A stretch of 64,000 bases of DNA from an uncultured Latescibacterota bacterium (GTDB lineage Bacteria; Latescibacterota; UBA2968). Location: assembly GCA_951812755.1 (NCBI GenBank), contig OX638329.1:1721339-1785338 (forward strand), written 5' to 3'. Under the pieces are notes generated by a model, which was given only the letters and a program-made list of their open reading frames with translations, was not told the origin of the DNA and searched no databases. Position 1 is the stretch's first letter, and every line of letters starts with the position of its first letter. Below are positions 17,332 through 26,316 of the stretch, one piece after another. Both the position numbers and the translations under genes were made by a program.

Positions 17332-18321
17332 TCAGCTATATCCCTGCACTTCCACTTTGCGACCTGTTCGCGCAGATTCATGCGCGGCGAGGGAAATCGC
17401 AATGGTGCGCCGACCGTCGAGGCCGTTGGACTGCGGTTGTTCGCCTGTGCGAATGCACTGCAAAAAATAGGTCATTTCTTCCAGCAGGCCGTTGTTTCGC
17501 TCATGAGTCATGTGTTCGGGTTTTTTGCCTACCCGGTTGAGCGTGAGTTGCGCGCCCGTTCCACTGGTGATTTTTACCGAGCCTTCAGTGCCGGCCACGC
17601 CCAGTTCATAACTTCCGCCTGGATAAATTCGACTGCTGCTCAGAGATCCAATTGCGCCTGAGCAGAATTCCAAATTGATAAAAATACTTTCTTCTACAGT
17701 ATTATCTGACTCATCGTCGTATCGCATCACAGCCTGAACAGCGCGCACATCGCCAGCCATCCAGGTCAGTTGATCCAGTTCGTGGCTGTGCATTGAAAAA
17801 AGCCCGCCATATCTCTCCCGGTCCAACTGCCATCCCGCTACGCCTCCAGGTGCGCCCGTGCCCAAACGCACGGTATGCGCCATACGCACTTCGCCAATTT
17901 GTCCTTCATCGATCAATTGTTTCATTTCGCGGTAGGCATTTTGAAATCGCCGCACATATCCGATCATTAAAAAGACACCGGCATGATCAGCCGCTTCAAT
18001 CATTGCGTCGCAATCTTCAGTTGTGAGTGCCATTGGTTTTTCGCAAAATACATGCGCGCCTGCTTTGGCGGCATCGACTGTGATGGGACTGTGTACAAAA
18101 TTGGGGGTTACTACCAGTACGGCGTCTGGAGATTGCGCCGATAGCATGGTTCGATGATCGTCGTAAACTGCCGGTTGGGATGTGAGTTTAGCGGATAGAG
18201 CCTTTGCCGAAGCGAGTTCATAATCGCAAACTGCCACCAGTTCTGCGCCTTCTATGCTCTCTACATGGGCGGCGTGCCGCGATCCCAGTCCTCCACAGCC
18301 GACGAGTCCTATTTTGAGCAT
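17332..18321 (-). CDS. Gfo/Idh/MocA-family oxidoreductase
   Basis: A 329-aa NAD(P)-dependent dehydrogenase. The Rossmann motif GLVGCGGLGSRH is at the N-terminus and the EKPMAL signature (catalytic lysine) lies near residue 94, followed by a C-terminal alpha/beta dimer domain with an HSHELDQL segment. Enzymes of this family oxidise or reduce sugars, inositols and related compounds. It is followed at 17320 by the HAD hydrolase and preceded at 18338 by a second family member, probably in one operon. Confidence 0.93.
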   Translation of the reverse strand: MLKIGLVGCGGLGSRHAAHVESIEGAELVAVCDYELASAKALSAKLTSQPAVYDDHRTMLSAQSPDAVLVVTPNFVHSPITVDAAKAGAHVFCEKPMALTTEDCDAMIEAADHAGVFLMIGYVRRFQNAYREMKQLIDEGQIGEVRMAHTVRLGTGAPGGVAGWQLDRERYGGLFSMHSHELDQLTWMAGDVRAVQAVMRYDDESDNTVEESIFINLEFCSGAIGSLSSSRIYPGGSYELGVAGTEGSVKITSGTGAQLTLNRVGKKPEHMTHERNNGLLEEMTYFLQCIRTGEQPQSNGLDGRRTIAISLAAHESARTGRKVEVQGYS

Positions 18322-18337
18322 TTGGTCTTCCCCGTTT

Positions 18338-19351
18338 CTATCTCAGGTGAATGGGCGTACCCCGATCCCGCGCAGATGCTTCAGCAGCAAAACATGCCAG
18401 ATGGGTGTTGACCGCTACGGATAGATTATCGTGGGATTCCGCGTCGGTCGAGATACAGTCGATGAAATGGTCGATCATTTCCTGGAAAGGATGGTGTGAT
18501 ACTGCGCCGCTGTCTGGCAATACGGTTGGAATTTCAGCCATATCCTGTTGTCCTACGATTTGTTTTGTGTAGAACCGATTGTTGCGGATTGCGCCTTCGT
18601 CGCCGAATACTTCGAGGTTGAATACATAGGGCATGAAAAATTCGGTCGATCCCGAGATTTTTCCCGCGGTGCCGCGATTAAACTGTACCGTAGCCGCGGT
18701 TGTTGCGAGATATGTTTCGGGATGGCTGGAATTACGAGCGGATACTCCGGATACCTGAACGATGGGGTCATTATCCAGCACATATCGCGCTGCATCCATT
18801 GCGTGACAGCCCCCGTGTACAATAGCCCCGGCAGTCATGGAATTCCACCCGGGTTTTTCAAATTTTTTGGGGTGCTGATGGGTTGGGCCGTGCCAGTAGT
18901 CGGCCTGTACGAGAAGCGGCTGTCCGACCCATCCTTTTTCAATGGCCTGTTTGATGGACAGCACCATTGGGTTCCACCGCAGGACAAAGCTCACGACGGT
19001 TTTTACCCCGGCTTTTTGAACCGCAGCATCCATGGCGTGTAGTTCGTCTGGATTCAGGGCCACGGGTTTTTCGATCAGAATGTGTTTGCCGGCCTCGGCT
19101 GCTGCGATGGTTTCTGATGCGTGCAAATCTGGAGGTGTGCAAATCGATACCAGATCCACGCCTGGATGGGCGAGCATGCGGTCGTAGGAGTCGAATAATT
19201 CACAATCTATACCGCAGGCGATGGCCTTTTTTTTCGCGCTTTCCATTGTGCGACTGCCAATGGCTACGACCCGGGTATGGGGATTATTCTGATAGGCTTT
19301 GATGTGTTCGGTAGATACATTTCCCGCGCCTTGAATTGCCACTCCGATCAT
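18338..19351 (-). CDS. Gfo/Idh/MocA-family oxidoreductase
   Basis: A 337-aa protein, clearly related to but not a close duplicate of its neighbour at 17332. It has the dinucleotide-binding motif QGAGNVSTEH at the start and EKPVALN (catalytic lysine) near residue 95; the metal-independent active-site region around GGCHAMDAARY includes the usual histidine. Length is standard. Two such genes side by side often catalyse successive steps on one sugar. The gene lies 12 bases upstream of nothing but the membrane protein stop at 19364, continuing the minus-strand run. Confidence 0.92.
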   Translation of the reverse strand: MIGVAIQGAGNVSTEHIKAYQNNPHTRVVAIGSRTMESAKKKAIACGIDCELFDSYDRMLAHPGVDLVSICTPPDLHASETIAAAEAGKHILIEKPVALNPDELHAMDAAVQKAGVKTVVSFVLRWNPMVLSIKQAIEKGWVGQPLLVQADYWHGPTHQHPKKFEKPGWNSMTAGAIVHGGCHAMDAARYVLDNDPIVQVSGVSARNSSHPETYLATTAATVQFNRGTAGKISGSTEFFMPYVFNLEVFGDEGAIRNNRFYTKQIVGQQDMAEIPTVLPDSGAVSHHPFQEMIDHFIDCISTDAESHDNLSVAVNTHLACFAAEASARDRGTPIHLR

Positions 19352-19363
19352 TGGGTTTCCTTT

Positions 19364-21328
19364 TTAATAATTGTGTACATTGTGCCCGCGAGCGGGGAAC
19401 CACACGCAATCGATGGCAAAAACCAGGGCTGTGCTCACAGCCTGGGCGACGATTAATCCAATAAAAAAGGGCTTGCCGCGTTCGTAGAGATCCACGCCGC
19501 CTATTCTCATCAGTAGCGATTTGATTGCCCAGACAATCAGAATTGAAAATACGACCTTTGTGACGCCGTAGTTGCCCTGTATGGCCAGGCCAATGGGATG
19601 CAGGGGCCACCAGGGAAGCCAATAGCGGGCCATCGTGAACGCGGCCATAGCTGCCGCACCGATTAAAGCCCATATTGCCAACCCGCCTTTGCCACCCATT
19701 GGAATTGGGTTGCGGATGGAGTTGATCGCTTTGTTAAATGCGCCAGGCGCGGCGTTTTTGAGTCCCATGTTGCCCAGGTTGTACGCGCCATAAGCATATC
19801 CCAGGTACAGTGTGTTGGCGATAGAAACCACATAGCCCAGGATGAGTGATACCCCGATCATCAGGGCAATCTGTCTGGGTTTTACCACGCGATCTACGGC
19901 TTTGACCGATTGTGTCATAGCGGGCATGACATAGCCCTTGCCAGCGCTGTTAAATATCCGCATAAACGACAGGATTGTGACACTTTGCCCGCTGATTGTT
20001 GGCGTGCCCCAAATTTGCAACGCCGCGTCAAAGGGCTGTACCTGATAGTACACGTACACGAGGCCGAGTTCGGCAACTACGCGCGAGAGCCCCAAAAATG
20101 TCAACAGGGCAATTGGCAAAAATGTGAGAATGACGAATAGTGCCAGGCCCGCAGCGTATAACCAGGTAGCGACAAATAATAGGGAGACAGCCAGGCCGAC
20201 CACAGCCGTGCGATACGATAGCAATTCGCCGCTGTCATCGACATCACAACCTGGATGCACGGCTTTTCGCCAGACATCTGTGAGGTGTGCGCGGCCCATC
20301 CACAGGCTCCAAATCGCCAGAAAAATGAGCGCCCCCCCGCTTTGCCAACCCAGTGCCGGACTTTGCCACTGTCGGTCTGCTGCGCCCGGCGTGTACCCAA
20401 ATTTGTTGAATAGAAGGACCTCAAAGCCAGACAAAAATACCCATACCCAAACGCTGAACAGCACGTCCAATCGCGCAAAATAACCAAAGCCTATTGCGTA
20501 AAAACTGACTCTGCGAATTAAAAAAGGATAGTCGGGGTAGAACCGAAACTGCCCGCCTTCAAACGGGATGTGCGGAAAAATCGGTGTGAAGTACGACCCG
20601 ATGTTCCAGACTTTCAGCAGCATCACGAGTCCAAATGCGATCCAGAACAGAGGCGACGAAAAAACCTGGGATAGCCTGCCCCCTTTTTGGGTCTCGGTCA
20701 ATAGGGTGCCCACTTCTACGATGGGATAGGTCAAGCGTTCGTGATCTACCCACTGTCGGCGCAACATGACGACCACACAAAAGACGGCGAATGCGACTGC
20801 GCCGAGGAAGCATGTCCACCAGAAAAGTGGGGTTATCCACGCGCCGAGTGCGGGAACATGGCCTGCGGGCGTGCCCTCGTAAAACCAGTTCATCGCGCCC
20901 GTATCATTTTGCGGTGCCAGCCAGGTTGGGATATTGTGATGGAGATAAAAATTCCATCCATTTTCTGGCGTGGCAAAATAGTACACCCCGGCTAAGACAC
21001 CGATGAGATGCCCGGTAACACCGTCATAAGGCACAATTGCGGCGACGAGTCCCATACCCAAAACCACGCGCAATTCCGGTGGTGTGAGCACGAGAGAAGG
21101 CAAGAACCGGCGCGCGATGATGTTCAATACGGCCAGCGATAAGAATGGAAAGAACAGCGCCAGAGGAAAATGGCTGCGGCTGATATTGGAGCCGCCCATG
21201 TAGTAGGCCATCCACTCGTCCCACAGGACGGTTGCGACGATGATCACGATGGCCACAAAAATGGCCCGGGGCGTTACGGCGCGCTCGCTTTGAACCTCAG
21301 TTGTCCGATATGTCGATGCTTCTGCCAT
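19364..21328 (-). CDS. Large polytopic membrane protein (DUF6785/DUF6784-type)
   Basis: A 654-aa protein with about 14 hydrophobic helices from residue 20 to the C-terminus, in a pattern like the DUF6785/DUF6784 proteins of planctomycete and related genomes. They recall oligopeptide-transporter folds, but transport has not been shown. The start at 21328 (MAEAST) is used because it lies one base after the stop of the phosphodiesterase gene. Translation is probably coupled to that gene, since there is only a weak Shine-Dalgarno sequence. Conserved polar loops such as HHNIPTWLAPQND and DRQWQSPALGW lie between helices. Substrate unknown. Confidence 0.8.
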   Translation of the reverse strand: MAEASTYRTTEVQSERAVTPRAIFVAIVIIVATVLWDEWMAYYMGGSNISRSHFPLALFFPFLSLAVLNIIARRFLPSLVLTPPELRVVLGMGLVAAIVPYDGVTGHLIGVLAGVYYFATPENGWNFYLHHNIPTWLAPQNDTGAMNWFYEGTPAGHVPALGAWITPLFWWTCFLGAVAFAVFCVVVMLRRQWVDHERLTYPIVEVGTLLTETQKGGRLSQVFSSPLFWIAFGLVMLLKVWNIGSYFTPIFPHIPFEGGQFRFYPDYPFLIRRVSFYAIGFGYFARLDVLFSVWVWVFLSGFEVLLFNKFGYTPGAADRQWQSPALGWQSGGALIFLAIWSLWMGRAHLTDVWRKAVHPGCDVDDSGELLSYRTAVVGLAVSLLFVATWLYAAGLALFVILTFLPIALLTFLGLSRVVAELGLVYVYYQVQPFDAALQIWGTPTISGQSVTILSFMRIFNSAGKGYVMPAMTQSVKAVDRVVKPRQIALMIGVSLILGYVVSIANTLYLGYAYGAYNLGNMGLKNAAPGAFNKAINSIRNPIPMGGKGGLAIWALIGAAAMAAFTMARYWLPWWPLHPIGLAIQGNYGVTKVVFSILIVWAIKSLLMRIGGVDLYERGKPFFIGLIVAQAVSTALVFAIDCVWFPARGHNVHNY

Positions 21329-21329
21329 C

Positions 21330-23225
21330 TTATTCCAAATGCCAATCGGGTTCTTCGAGGGCTTCGTAAACCACGCCGCCTTCAACCTGCATCGGCATGG
21401 GTACACCGGTGAGATAACAGATTGTGGGGGCGACATCAATGGAGCGCACTTGTTTTGTGAGCAGGCCTGCCTGTTTAATCCCCGCGCCCGCTATTACAAA
21501 TGTCGAATGTTGCCCAGCCATGCCAAAGCTCACCGAGGGCAATTGTTTGCCGTGCGCGCCGTCAAATTCGGGATGCAGTGCATAGACCACATCGCCGACC
21601 AGATCGCTCCACAAGTTGACCATTTCGGCATTTTCGCGGCTCAGAGCCAGCGCGAAGGGGTGGCGCCCGGTGGCTTCGTCTTTGTATTCCATAAGCGCGG
21701 CAATCAGCTCTCGGCGCACAGTTTCGTAATCGTCCTGGGAAACAATCCCGTCGGGTTCGCGTCCTTCCAGATTGATGAAGATATGCACCAGCCCCACGTC
21801 GCAGGCGCGCGTTTTGCTCCAGTCGATTTGTCCATTTTCGTGGTATTTCACAAATCCCGTTTCTGCGAGGACCTTGCGGATGTTGACTGCGGGGAATTGA
21901 TTGGATGTGCCGCCGTGATCGGCTACGACTGCGACGACGGTATCGTCATCGGCAATATCGTCAACGATGCGCCCGATCATGCGATCAATCGACTGGTAGG
22001 TGCGGAAGACGCCTTCGCGCGATCGTTCGAGGACCGATTGCTCGGCACCGCTCGTGGGATCGGCCTGACCCAGGAAGAAGTGGCTCGTATAATCCGATGC
22101 GTGCGTCTCAATCATCAGCAGATCCCAGGTGCGAGATCCCGTCAGGTACTGCGCCACATCGGCCAGTCGCTGGTGGTGGAACTCCAGCAATTCAAAATAC
22201 GTGTCGTCGTCAATTGTGCCCAGGGCATCGCGGGCGGGATTTTGCAAGAAGTTACCGACGTTTTCATCGATTTCTCGCGCGATTGACGCCGGTTTGGTAT
22301 AGCCATCGGGAGGCCAGATTTGCGGTACGAATAGCTCGAACATATCGGCATTTTCGGTGAGGGAGATCAATTTCATCTGTACGTAGCCGCTTACCTCTTC
22401 GCCGTCAATTTCAAATGTGTCGAGCCACCAATCGCTCCATTCGCCCGCGCCGAGGTCACATACTTTTGAACCTCCATCGCGCGCGCGACAGACGGATATG
22501 CGATCGTATCCCTTTGCGGTTGTCGCGTAGATCAAACCGTAAAACGGTTTGGGCGTGCCTTTCTTTCCCCGGTTCATGGGTCCGCGCCCGCGCGCCAGGG
22601 GCGTGATCACCATTTCGACCTCGAGCGGCGGCTTTTCGGAGTCAGGTAGTGCGGTCCATCCATCTGCCGCTTTGGGGGTGACGGGATCGAATTCCGACAC
22701 TGTTTGCAGGGCGCTCGGGTCCAGTGTTTCGGGATCGCGCTGTACGACCAGTCGCCGCGGTGCCCACTTTCCCCCTACAAATAAGTGATAGCCCGCGACC
22801 TGATGGTGATTGGATACACCGGGTCCCGTGCCTTCCACCTGGATCCCAGTTGTCACGGTGGGCGGCCATGACATTTCCCATTTGACCAGAATCGGCGTTT
22901 TGCCCGCACGCTCATAAGTGTTCCAGATGTATTCGGATTTGGACAGATCCGTATTGATGCCCCAGACGGTCTGATCCAGTTGCTTGCCCAGGGCGCGGAT
23001 GTTAAAATCCATCACTTCGTGATTGCCCGGCCATGATCCCGTGGCTACAGCCGTCCATCCCGGTGGCGTGAGGGTGGGAAACACGCCAATCATGGGTCGC
23101 CATGCCCCGCGCTCGATAAGTTTTGCGACATTGGGCATGTGCCCCCAGTCGGCCAGATTTTTTACAATTTCCATGCTCGCTCCATCCATCCCAATAACAA
23201 TTGCCTTCTTTGCTGGACTTTCCAT
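21330..23225 (-). CDS. Type I phosphodiesterase/nucleotide pyrophosphatase-like protein
   Basis: A 631-aa alkaline-phosphatase-superfamily enzyme. The metal-binding start VIGMDGAS (Asp14) and a threonine nucleophile in FPTLTPPGWT (Thr53) match the NPP family; VADHGG near residue 460 and a late HG region supply further zinc ligands. These enzymes split phosphodiesters or pyrophosphates, or act as phosphonate or phosphoglycerol hydrolases. An AAGGAGGAG Shine-Dalgarno sequence precedes the ATG at 23225. There is no signal peptide, so the enzyme is likely cytoplasmic or membrane-associated. It is translationally coupled to the large membrane protein downstream. Confidence 0.9.
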   Translation of the reverse strand: MESPAKKAIVIGMDGASMEIVKNLADWGHMPNVAKLIERGAWRPMIGVFPTLTPPGWTAVATGSWPGNHEVMDFNIRALGKQLDQTVWGINTDLSKSEYIWNTYERAGKTPILVKWEMSWPPTVTTGIQVEGTGPGVSNHHQVAGYHLFVGGKWAPRRLVVQRDPETLDPSALQTVSEFDPVTPKAADGWTALPDSEKPPLEVEMVITPLARGRGPMNRGKKGTPKPFYGLIYATTAKGYDRISVCRARDGGSKVCDLGAGEWSDWWLDTFEIDGEEVSGYVQMKLISLTENADMFELFVPQIWPPDGYTKPASIAREIDENVGNFLQNPARDALGTIDDDTYFELLEFHHQRLADVAQYLTGSRTWDLLMIETHASDYTSHFFLGQADPTSGAEQSVLERSREGVFRTYQSIDRMIGRIVDDIADDDTVVAVVADHGGTSNQFPAVNIRKVLAETGFVKYHENGQIDWSKTRACDVGLVHIFINLEGREPDGIVSQDDYETVRRELIAALMEYKDEATGRHPFALALSRENAEMVNLWSDLVGDVVYALHPEFDGAHGKQLPSVSFGMAGQHSTFVIAGAGIKQAGLLTKQVRSIDVAPTICYLTGVPMPMQVEGGVVYEALEEPDWHLE

Positions 23226-23242
23226 ATACTCCTCCTTGTTGA

Positions 23243-23357
23243 AACCACGGATGAACACGGATGAACACGGATGGTTACATTGTTGCTCATCACGAAATAT
23301 GTGCAAACATGCGTAAAAAGCCTTTTATCTGTGTCTATCTGTGTTAATCTGTGGTTG
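23243..23357. repeat. ATGAACAC repeat arms forming a long imperfect inverted repeat
   Basis: Three CACGGATGAA units at 23243-23273 are followed about 55 bases later by their degenerate reverse complement at 23328-23357 (TCTGTGT/TATCTGTGTT units). The two arms could pair in a long hairpin between the aminotransferase gene end and the phosphodiesterase gene start. It belongs to the same family as the repeats at 7745 and 55061. It may serve as a transcription stop, but this is not certain. Confidence 0.65.
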
Positions 23358-23371
23358 CTTTTGAATTTTGA

Positions 23372-24676
23372 CTATAGTGTTTGAAGAACGTCTCGCGTTT
23401 TTGAGAGCGTCTCATCTATATCCGCTTGTGAATGTGCAAACGAAATACTGCCTTGTTTTGTTGCCAGTGGAAAGTGATAAATGCCCTTTTCAATCAATGC
23501 GCGGCGATAGCGCTCGTCAAGCGCGAAATCGTGGTGTTCGGCAATATCGTGCCAATCAACGGGCGCGTGGTCCATAAAATAAACGCAAAAAGCCGATCCC
23601 TGTCGGACAATTGCCACTTCTATGCCGGTTTCTTCGAATAATGCCGTCAATTCCGTTTCCAATTGTTCGCCTACGGCGTAAAGTTGTTCAAATTCTGCCG
23701 ATGCCAATTTTTCCATTGTGGCTATGGCGCCCGCGCATGATATGGGATGGGCATTGTACGTTCCGGCAATTAACACGCGCTTTGCTGGATCATTGTGGAC
23801 AAAATAATCCATGAGCGACGCCCGCCCACCAATCGCGCCAATGGGATAGCCATTGGCTATTGCTTTGCCAAATACGGACAGGTCTGGCATGATGCCACAT
23901 ACGCTTTGATAGCCTCCCATCGCATGGCGAAATCCCGTTTTTACTTCGTCAAATATCAGTACAACTCCTCGCGTATCGCACAAATTGCGCAATCCCTGCA
24001 AATAGCCCGTTTGCGGATGTACGATGCCGATATTTTGCAAAATTGGCTCGAGAATCAGCGCGGCAATATCGTACTGATCCATTGCCCAGCGCACGGAACT
24101 CAGGTCGTTAAAATTTACCACATGTATATCGTCTAATACGCTTTCGGGTACGCCAGCAGAGAGTGGTATTTTTTTGTATTCACCCGGCGAGACCCGCGGA
24201 CCAATCGCATCTATCGGCGTCATCACATTCAAAGCCACGTCATTGTGCCAGCCATTATATCCTCCCTGCATTACAATGACGCCATTGCGCCCCGTGTGCG
24301 CCCGCGCGATTCGAATGGCGTGATAGGTGGCTTCCGATCCCGTATTTGTGAGCATGACCTTTTCGACGGAGGGTACGTGTTTTACAATTAACGCGGCACA
24401 ACGCCCTTCCCACGGATTGGTGCCCGATCCCATCAGTGTTGAGCCGTCGGCGAGCACTTTTGCCACTGCTGCGTTCACATCCGGGTCGTTGTGTCCCAGA
24501 ATAAATGGCGCGAATGCCGCGTGATAGTCGATGTATTCATTGCCGTCTGCATCCCACACATGGCTGCCCTGCCCGCGCACAAAGGCAATTTCCGGCGCGA
24601 CGGCGCGGTTGACTGATACCACGCCTCCGGGGATAACTTTGCGGTTTTTTTGGAAAATTGTTTTGGAAGACGACAT
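23372..24676 (-). CDS. Class III aminotransferase (glutamate-1-semialdehyde aminomutase-like)
   Basis: A 434-aa pyridoxal-phosphate enzyme. The cofactor lysine is in SVFGKAIANGYPIGAIGG near residue 268; TNTGSEATYHAIRIARAHTGR and IFDEVKTGFR are the other family blocks. It resembles the HemL-like aminotransferase group, but haem-synthesis enzymes are not nearby and HemL's full signature is not claimed. Gene neighbours are two SDR epimerases, which would suit an amino-sugar or modified-sugar pathway. Start at 24676 overlaps none of the neighbours; the next gene stop lies 6 bases away. Confidence 0.9.
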   Translation of the reverse strand: MSSSKTIFQKNRKVIPGGVVSVNRAVAPEIAFVRGQGSHVWDADGNEYIDYHAAFAPFILGHNDPDVNAAVAKVLADGSTLMGSGTNPWEGRCAALIVKHVPSVEKVMLTNTGSEATYHAIRIARAHTGRNGVIVMQGGYNGWHNDVALNVMTPIDAIGPRVSPGEYKKIPLSAGVPESVLDDIHVVNFNDLSSVRWAMDQYDIAALILEPILQNIGIVHPQTGYLQGLRNLCDTRGVVLIFDEVKTGFRHAMGGYQSVCGIMPDLSVFGKAIANGYPIGAIGGRASLMDYFVHNDPAKRVLIAGTYNAHPISCAGAIATMEKLASAEFEQLYAVGEQLETELTALFEETGIEVAIVRQGSAFCVYFMDHAPVDWHDIAEHHDFALDERYRRALIEKGIYHFPLATKQGSISFAHSQADIDETLSKTRDVLQTL

Positions 24677-24682
24677 AGTTTA

Positions 24683-25396
24683 TCACACTTCGCGTTTGTA
24701 ATAATTTTCCCAGCGTTCAGCCGGTTCGTAACCCAAAATGCGTTTTGCTTTTTCCAGGTTGTATTTCTGGTGCGCTGTCATGCTCACCATGTTGAATTCC
24801 TGATAATTGTCCGGCACGGATTCGATATCCAGCGCGAGGCAACACGCATGCGCCAGGTCTTTCCAGAATATGCGAAATGGGGGGAAGTCCTCGCCTTTGA
24901 TCGGCTCATTCGGCTCTGGGCCCAGACCGTTGAATACAAAACAAATTGTTTGAATATCGTAAATCCGCGCATACGTGCGACAAATCTCGTAACTGAGCAT
25001 TTTGGTCACGCCGTAATACCCGGTGCCGGGTGCGCGAGGGACATCGGCGATTTCAAAATCCTGATCGTAGTAACTCCGCACCAGTTGCGGCCCCGTATGC
25101 ACTACTTTTTTTATGCCCAATTCGGCCGCGGCTTTCATGACGTGTAATGCACCCAGTACATTGACGTGAAAGCTCAAGATGGGATCGGGACGGTTCACCG
25201 TAAAATTCATCACCGCATCCATGCCCCGCATGGCTTCTCGCACCTGGTCGTACTGGCGCATATCTACATGTTCGATGGGCCTGCCATCGGGATAGGGCTT
25301 TATATCGGTCAGTATGAGATCGCAATGCGATTCCATGTCCGGTATAATATTGGGGGCAATCTGTCCCGAAGCACCCAGCAGAAGTACTTTTTTCAC
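24683..25396 (-). CDS. NAD-dependent epimerase/dehydratase family protein
   Basis: A 237-aa extended SDR. The N-terminal GASGQIA motif binds NAD, and a YYGVTK motif (catalytic Tyr and Lys) lies near residue 135. It is shorter than a full-length epimerase (about 310 aa). The upstream SDR gene's stop overlaps this gene's ATG by 4 bases (25393-25396, ATGA), so the pair is translationally coupled. The two SDRs could form a heteromer or act in succession on one substrate, which cannot be inferred. Confidence 0.88.
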   Translation of the reverse strand: MKKVLLLGASGQIAPNIIPDMESHCDLILTDIKPYPDGRPIEHVDMRQYDQVREAMRGMDAVMNFTVNRPDPILSFHVNVLGALHVMKAAAELGIKKVVHTGPQLVRSYYDQDFEIADVPRAPGTGYYGVTKMLSYEICRTYARIYDIQTICFVFNGLGPEPNEPIKGEDFPPFRIFWKDLAHACCLALDIESVPDNYQEFNMVSMTAHQKYNLEKAKRILGYEPAERWENYYKREV

Positions 25397-26160
25397 GCGC
25401 CACCTCCACGCCAGATGGCTTCAAAATTGTGTTGCGGTTGAAAACCGCGCAACTGAGATCCACTAATTTGGCCGACCAGATATTTTGGATTCGAAATGTC
25501 TGCACAAATGTGATGGATGGCAAAGCGCCTGTTCCACTTCAATTCGGATTGTGCATCTCGATTGAGAGATAGGCGAAATGCCCGCGCCGCATCGCGGTAA
25601 TCGACCCACATGAGGTCTGGTGCCTGTGCGGAAGCGTCTTCTTCTGCCATCAGCTTGCCCAATCGCAATACTGTGACGGCTACGGGAAAATCGCGTGCAA
25701 ATTCGCGCGCTGTCATTTCGCCGAGATACCGCGTGAGCTGAAATTTATCTGTCGATGGCATGGGTCGCCACATTTCGCTGATATACACATCATCGGGATA
25801 AGCTTCAAATATTTGGAGGGTGCTTCCATATACAAATCGCTTTATACCCGCATCCACACCGGCTTTGAATAAGACATGGGTGCCCCGCGTTGCCAGGTCC
25901 AGCAGTTCTTGTTCGCAGGCGAGGTCGTCTTCGGGCAGATTGGGCGGTGGCTCACCTGTGTATATAATAGCCTGGATGTTTCGAACTGCTCTCCACGCTA
26001 CGTCTGGGTCGCGCATGTCGCCTTCAAAATAGGTGATATTTTCACCCTGTTCGGAAGGCGGATCGCCCGTTCCCCAGAGTCGCAACCGGTTGCCCGGTGC
26101 CAATTCTCTGGCGATGGCCTGTCCCAAATGGCTCTCGGCTCCTGTGATCAATACATTCAT
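25393..26160 (-). CDS. NAD-dependent epimerase/dehydratase family protein
   Basis: A 255-aa SDR beginning MNVLITGAESHLGQAIAREL, where GAESHLG is the NAD-binding loop. The expected YxxxK is represented by RYLGEM near residue 145, so the catalytic Tyr is recognisable but the Lys is replaced. This suggests altered or lost dehydrogenase activity. The start at 26160 is chosen because GGAGG lies 8 bases upstream; the longer frame to 26208 has no such support. Coupled by ATGA to the next gene. Confidence 0.82.
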   Translation of the reverse strand: MNVLITGAESHLGQAIARELAPGNRLRLWGTGDPPSEQGENITYFEGDMRDPDVAWRAVRNIQAIIYTGEPPPNLPEDDLACEQELLDLATRGTHVLFKAGVDAGIKRFVYGSTLQIFEAYPDDVYISEMWRPMPSTDKFQLTRYLGEMTAREFARDFPVAVTVLRLGKLMAEEDASAQAPDLMWVDYRDAARAFRLSLNRDAQSELKWNRRFAIHHICADISNPKYLVGQISGSQLRGFQPQHNFEAIWRGGGA

Positions 26161-26263
26161 AAGTCGTCCTCCAGATCTAATTCCCAGCCAAATTGCTGGA
26201 ATAAGCACTGAATTGGACCGGGGATTGGCGCGAAAATAGTGAAAATCGATACCAATTCCTGTA

Positions 26264-26291
26264 AAAAATAGGGCAGACCATGCGTCTGCCC
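26264..26291 (-). terminator. Rho-independent terminator after the FKBP gene
   Basis: A perfect 8-bp stem (26271-26278 with 26284-26291; GGGCAGAC arms) with a 5-base loop. Read on the minus strand it is followed by a U-rich tract (TATTTTTTAC), so it terminates the minus-strand gene ending at 26317. Confidence 0.85.
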
Positions 26292-26316
26292 GTCAAGACT
26301 TCAGATTATATGTCCA

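Noticed and set aside
23372-24676. Haem-synthesis glutamate-1-semialdehyde aminomutase (hemL)
   Set aside because: The fold is the same but no haem genes are nearby and the neighbours are sugar-type SDR enzymes, so only the broader class is called.
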